In this document: in pieces, positions 59,370-64,000 of the stretch
Position numbering within the stretch: the stretch's first letter is position 1
How the letters are laid out: each line of letters starts with the position of its first letter
Source: Bursaphelenchus xylophilus
Lineage: Eukaryota > Nematoda > Chromadorea > Rhabditida > Aphelenchoididae
Direction of reading: 5' to 3'
DNA: 64,000 nt
Assembly: GCA_904066235.2 (NCBI GenBank)
Contig: CAJFCV020000002.1
Location: 11,904,001-11,968,000 of the forward strand
Made by a program: the position numbers and the translations under genes
The notes under the pieces: generated by a model
What the model saw: only the letters and a program-made list of their open reading frames with translations
Told to the model about the DNA's origin: nothing
The model's database searches: none

Positions 59370-61494
59370 TTATTCTCCATCAGCTGGAAACTTGATTCCC
59401 ATTTTGGCTCTGACTTCATCAACAACTTGTTGAACGTTTATGCTCAAGTCAAAGCTCACAATCTCACTTTGAGTCTTCTTTCTGACAATCGTATCATAAA
59501 TGTGATCTATTTCATATCTTAGTCCGGAGCTGTTCGGATAATTGAATTTTCTGTCATCATTCAAAGGAAATTCGTAGTTTTGACTGCCTTCGCCAGTAAT
59601 CGTGGTGAGTAAAGTTGGGCACCAGAAGGGTTGGTCAATCTGAAATATTGCCGTCTCATGTTTAGTTGTTGAAGGTTTATCCGTTACAAAAAATCGGGTC
59701 ATACACTTCCCAGGCATACAGATATAACAAAAATCATGTCAAACGCATTCAAAATAAAGCAGAATGTATCTCCTTGCATCCCTTAAACGACTGATTAAAC
59801 AGTGGCGACCTGATTCAGTTGCAAAAAGGCGTGCCATTTTGCATCTGGGAAGTATCATAAATGTGGCAAAATGCTTCCCTCTCCAAGTGAAAAAACTTCG
59901 TTTTGAAGGACGCGCCCTTTTTCCTCACAAAAACAGCAAGTTTTATTTTACATCCGGGAAGTATCAAAAATGTCGCAAAATGCTTCTCTCTCTTTTGAAG
60001 CGCGCGCCCTTTTCCTCACAAAAACAGCGGAGCGCTTTTGAAATCGGAGATTTTTCACTTGGAGAGGGAAGCATTTTGCCACATTTTTGAAACTTCCCGG
60101 ATGTAAAATGATACTTTTTTTGCCACTGGATCAGGTCCCCCACTGTACCTGTTTCTTCTGCCCTAGAGAAACAACCACAATCGGTCAGAGAAGGGATGCA
60201 AAAGGATCCATTTTTTCTTCATTTTTAATGCGTTTATCATGGTTTTGTCATATCTTTATGTCCGGGGACAAACTTTACCTCAATAACTCCTCGTTCGCAA
60301 TGCACTTTGAGCTTGTTTTCCAACGACTGAGTTTCGTCAAAAGTCAACACGGCTTGTTTTCCCTCGCCGAAGTTCAAGGTCAATTTCGTCCGCTTATCAC
60401 CACCTGAACAGCCGCGATTAGAGATAAAACTTGTTGACAAGGCCGTAAGAAGTAATAAAAGTGAGGTTGTAAATAAAAAATAAGACAATTTCGGGTCTAA
60501 ATTTGTAATCAATATGACATTCAGCTGTGTTGAAGAGCATTTCAGAACGATTGTATTCGATAGTCATGCGTTTTGTAGTGATTAAAAGATAGCGAAGGGG
60601 TGAAATAGAAAGCAAAGAATCATTTGTTACGTCCCAGACATTAGGAAAAAAAATAATTAAAAAGAATATTTCCAATAAAAAACTATGACATTTGAGCCGA
60701 TATAAAAAAAAAGATGTCTAAATCGTAGGATTCAACTTTTAAAAGCCAAAAACACCTCTAACCTTTTTCATTGACCGCCCAGTCCACCTTGAAAACTTCG
60801 CCTTTTGTTTTGTAAACAAAATGCGCGACCATAATCGTATAGCATCCCAGAGTAGTCAACATAGTCTCTCCTCGCTCCAAATTGACAAAATCGGATGGCT
60901 AAGTTTACAAGTTTATCCGTATTTTCAATTTACGACTTGGCTTACCAACGTATACCCAAAGCTGGCTTCAACTTTATAGGCTTTTCCATATTCTTTTTTA
61001 GCCAAAATGCTGTCCAATTTTCGATAAGCCGGAAAATGGAGGCTCCAGTAGCCTTCGACCAGTAATTTTCCAGCAGACTTTGCAGTTTCAATCATGTTCT
61101 GGGTCTGCTTTAAATTTAGTCCAAGCGGTTTTTCGCACAAGACATTTTTCCCAGCCTTCAAGGCTTTGATCACATGATCATGATGGAGGTAATTCCTAAG
61201 GCCTATGTAAATTACATCGACATTCTTGTCAGCCAGCACGGATTCATAGTCCCCATAAACTTTAGCATCAAGACTATGGGATTTATAGAATTCTTCAGCT
61301 CGTTGCAGACTCGAGGCGCCAATCGCAACAACCTGTATGTAATATATAATAAACAGTTCATATTAAATTGATCTTCGATGCATAAATTGATTTTTTACCT
61401 TATGCTTGCGCTCCGTCTTATCCAACGCCATAACAAAGTCATTGCAGATATTCCCACAGCCCAAAATTCCCCATTTCAAGGTTGTTTCAGCCAT
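59370..61494 (-). CDS. GFO/IDH/MocA dehydrogenase (dihydrodiol dehydrogenase-like)
   Basis: An NAD(P)-dependent oxidoreductase resembling trans-1,2-dihydrobenzene-1,2-diol dehydrogenase and glucose-fructose oxidoreductase; the true substrate is unknown. Exons 61494-61399, 61332-60946, 60898-60763, 60403-60279 and 59639-59370 join in phase to give 337 residues, the usual family length. The Rossmann motif is in WGILGCGNICNDF (residues 8-20). The conserved EKPLGLN motif, whose Lys is catalytic in the family, lies at about residues 97-103, after LHHDHVIKALKAGKNVLC. The EGYWSLHFPAYRKL and GCYTIMVAHFVYK motifs follow, and the C-terminus is GIKFPADGE. Intron 4 (639 bp) carries an R2 element. A closely related gene lies 619 bp upstream in tandem. 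The start is the first ATG and needs no upstream exon. Confidence 0.88.
59801..60148. mobile_element. R2-family MITE, enlarged, in a dehydrogenase intron
   Basis: Left (cgacctgattcagttgcaaa) and right (gccactggatcaggtccccc, then actgta) ends are inverted. This copy is longer (about 348 bp) because part of the arm (acatccgggaagtatcaaaa) is repeated near 59950, an internal duplication. Confidence 0.8.
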
Positions 61495-61798
61495 TGTTGC
61501 CGTTTTCAAAACAATCAAGAGAACGGGGAAACATGAGCAATATCAGAAAAGCCTTATCAAAGTATGCAGGTTTCACAGACTCCAAATTTGCATTGATTAT
61601 CGACAAAATGGAACAATAAATTCATCTAATTGTCATCAAAACTATGTGTTTATTTTGTGGTCAGCGTGCGAGTGAAATGTTTTGGGCATTAAACCAAACC
61701 CTGTACTGAAGTGTAGTTCGACTTTTTTTAGTCACGTGACACTATGGGTAGGCCAAAACTGAATTTTTTTATGAAATGACTAACGATGGCTATCTGTA

Positions 61799-62065
61799 AT
61801 ACAGGGGGGGCTGATCCAGTGGCAAAAAACGTACCATTCTGCATCCAGGAACTATCAAAAAATGTGGCAAAATGCTTCTCTCGCCAAGTGAAAAAACTCA
61901 CAATCAGATTTTAAAAGCGCGCCCGCTCTTTTTGTGAGGAAAAATGGCGCGCCCTTCAAAACTAAGTTCCTTCACTTGGAGAGTGAATCATTTTGCCGCA
62001 TTTTTGATACTTCCCGGATGCAAAATGGTACGATTTTTGCCACTGGATCAGGTCCCACACTGTAC
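61799..62065. mobile_element. R2-family MITE between the tandem dehydrogenase genes
   Basis: Left (tacagggggggctgatccag) and right (actggatcaggtcccacact, then gta) ends are inverted. It ends about 48 bp before the stop codon of the second dehydrogenase gene. Confidence 0.88.
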
Positions 62066-62112
62066 CAAAATTCTGCTTTATTTAGCTTCAACAAGCCAAT
62101 TGTTTCAATATC

Positions 62113-64000
62113 TCAATCATCAACTGGAAACTTAATTCCCATTCTGGCTCTGACTTCGTCAACGACTTTCTGAACATTCAAACTTAAGTCGAAGCTTACA
62201 ACTTCACTCTGAATCTTCTTTCCGATAATGTTATCATAAATATGATCGATTTCGTATCGTAGGCCAGAGCCATTCGGATAGATGAATGTTCTGTCATCGT
62301 TCAAAGGAAATTCGTGGTCTTCACTGCCTTGGCTAGTAATTTTTGTGAGCCTGGTCGGACACCAGAAGGGTTGGTCAACCTAAAACATGCTCTATTCATC
62401 CATTCTATCTGATCGAATGAGAGCTGTCCAGACAGTTTTGAAATTTTACCTCAATAATCCCTCTTTCGCAATGCACTTTCACCTTGTTTTCCAACGACTG
62501 AGTATCGTCAAAAGTCAACACGGCTTGTTTGTCCTCGCCGAAGTTCAACGTCAACTTCGTAGGCTTATCACCACCTGAATAACCGCGATTAGTAATAAAA
62601 CTTGTTGACGAGGCCGTAGGAAGTAATACAAGTAAGGCTTGAAGGTTCGGGGTTCTATAACCAATGCGCCAAATTTGATTGTTGTCGAGACCAGAGATTG
62701 CCACGACTCCGGCTCTGAGCGGCTCCGGCTCCGAGCCGGGAGCCAGAGCCGGAGCCGGAAATTTTGGGTGCGGCTCCGGCTCCCGAGCCCAAAGTCGGAG
62801 CCAGGCATCTCAGCGTTCAGAAAAGTAAAAATTTCATAAACCAAATTGCTTGAAAAATACTGGAAAGGATGTGTTGCATACCAATTGGCTGCAAAAACGT
62901 TGGGTGTATGATATCCGGCACTAATAACTTTTATTTTTGGAAAGATATTTAAAAAATTTTTTTGCACGGGAGCCGGGATTCGGAACCTTTTTAATTTTTT
63001 TATGGAAGCCGGAGCCGGAGCTGCAAATTTGGCCTCGGCTCCGGCTCTGGGAGCTAAGAGCCGGAGCTGGAGCCGAAATTTTGACCGTGGCAATCTCTGG
63101 TCGAGACACACCTCTTTGGCACTTGCCACAAAAATACAAATCAATGTTTTGAGACAGTACAGTGACGGAAATTATTCAGTGGCAAAAAACGTACCATTTT
63201 GCATCCGGGAAGTATCAAAAAATGTAGCAAAATGCCTCCCTCTCCGACTAAAAACAAATCCGTTTCGAAGGGCGCGCCTTTTCCCTCACGAAAAGAGCGG
63301 GCGCGCTTTTGAAATCGGAATTTTTTCACTTGGAGAGGGAGATATTTTGCCACTTTTTTTAAACTTCCTGGATGCAAAATGGTACGTTGTTTGCCACTGG
63401 ATCCGGTCCGCCACTGTATGTTTTGCCCCGAAGGAAAATTCTCGCGTTTCCCGGCGTAAGAACAGCCTCATTTGACGTAACGTTTTGGCGAATTGGAAGT
63501 GAATAAAATGTAAAACAATGCAGACGGACATTTTTCAAAAAATATAACTAAATTTAACTCAAAAAATCAAGTTAAAAAAGCCGAAAACAGATGGAATTAC
63601 CTTTTTCATCCACAACCCAGTCCACATCCAAAACTTTGCCTTCTGTTTTGTAAACAAAATGAGCAACCATAACTGTATAGCATCCAAGAGTATTTAATAA
63701 AGTTGCTCCTTGCTCCAGATTATTAACAAAGTGGTCAGGCTAAATTTACAAAAAACCTCTAGAAATTTTTGTTTTCGCCTACCAAAATATATCCAAAACT
63801 GACTTCAACTTTATGGGCGTTTCCATATTCCTTTTTATCCAAGATTTTCTCCAATTGTCTGTATACCGGAAAATGGAGACTCCAATAGCCTTCGACCAGT
63901 AATTTTCCCACAGACTTTGCAGTTTCAGTCATATTCTTGGTCTGTTTTAAATTTAGTCCAAGTGGTGTTTCGCACAAGACATTTTTTCCGGCCTTCAAGG
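62113..64000 (-). CDS. GFO/IDH/MocA dehydrogenase, tandem paralogue, 5' end cut
   Basis: Second copy of the dehydrogenase, truncated by the right window edge. Exons seen: 64000-63783 (part of exon 2; the true start lies outside), 63739-63601, 62574-62450 and 62379-62113, all in phase and collinear with the downstream copy. The motifs GKNVLCETPLGLN, GYWSLHFPVYRQL and GCYTVMVAHFVYK are present. Odd: the family EKP motif reads ETP here, so the lysine thought to be catalytic is replaced by threonine (codon region about 63967-63975), which would alter or abolish activity. One extra residue is present in exon 3 (HFVNNLEQG). Intron 3 carries an R2 element and a GC-rich inverted-repeat element. The gene is clearly a duplicate of its neighbour; both frames remain open. 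Confidence 0.85.
62684..63107. mobile_element. Inverted-repeat element with GC-rich CCGGCTC arms
   Basis: About 424 bp. A perfect 22 bp terminal inverted repeat, starting gtcgagaccagagattgcca and ending with its complement at 63107, encloses long GC-rich arms built from repeats of ggctccggctc / gagccggagcc (62705-62810 and 63003-63075). The centre is AT-rich. Composition is strikingly different from the surrounding DNA. No coding capacity is supported. It sits in intron 3 of the truncated dehydrogenase gene. Confidence 0.8.
63159..63419. mobile_element. R2-family MITE in the same dehydrogenase intron
   Basis: The left arm (cggaaattattcagtggcaa) mirrors the right arm ending gccactggatccggtccgcc, then actgta. 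It lies 52 bp from the GC-rich element. Confidence 0.85.

Overview
The window reads as AT-rich nuclear DNA from a nematode. The evidence is a cuticle collagen, a full-length major sperm protein (MSP), a transthyretin-like protein, very short introns (33-41 bp) beside introns swollen by repeats, and TTTCAG acceptors placed at or just before start codons, as expected for spliced-leader trans-splicing. The species cannot be named from this sequence. All gene models were joined by hand from exon reading frames and splice-site phase.

Layout. 1-15 kb is gene-poor: a decayed mariner-type transposase at the left edge, several copies of a 450 bp inverted-repeat element (family R1), an 84 bp tandem repeat, and two tRNA-Glu(CTC) genes on the arms of an inverted duplication. 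15-34 kb is gene-rich: cuticle collagen (+), an unrecognised gene carrying tRNA-Phe in an intron (+), a nucleoredoxin/tryparedoxin-like protein (+), MSP (-), a divergently placed unrecognised gene with two possible last exons around a tRNA-Glu (+), a secreted charged and Tyr/Gln-rich protein (-) and a Bsx-type homeobox gene (-). 36-43.5 kb holds two small secreted-protein genes (+), an acyl-CoA thioesterase with a tRNA-Glu in an intron (-) and GAPDH (-). A divergent heterotrimeric G-protein beta subunit (-) lies at 47.6-50.4 kb. A 1.2 kb fold-back element with two nearly identical 392 bp arms lies at 51.9-53.1 kb. 55-58.4 kb has two orphan candidate exons, a tRNA-Glu, a decayed mariner element and a transthyretin-like gene (-). 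59.4-64 kb holds a tandem pair of GFO/IDH/MocA-type dehydrogenase genes (-), the second cut by the window edge.

Working together. The genes are mostly unrelated housekeeping and nematode-specific functions and do not form one pathway. The shared theme is structural: short inverted-repeat transposons (families R1, R2, R3, R6), tRNA-derived elements and tRNA genes sit in introns of otherwise intact genes. No CRISPR, phage, plasmid or bacterial operon structure was seen.
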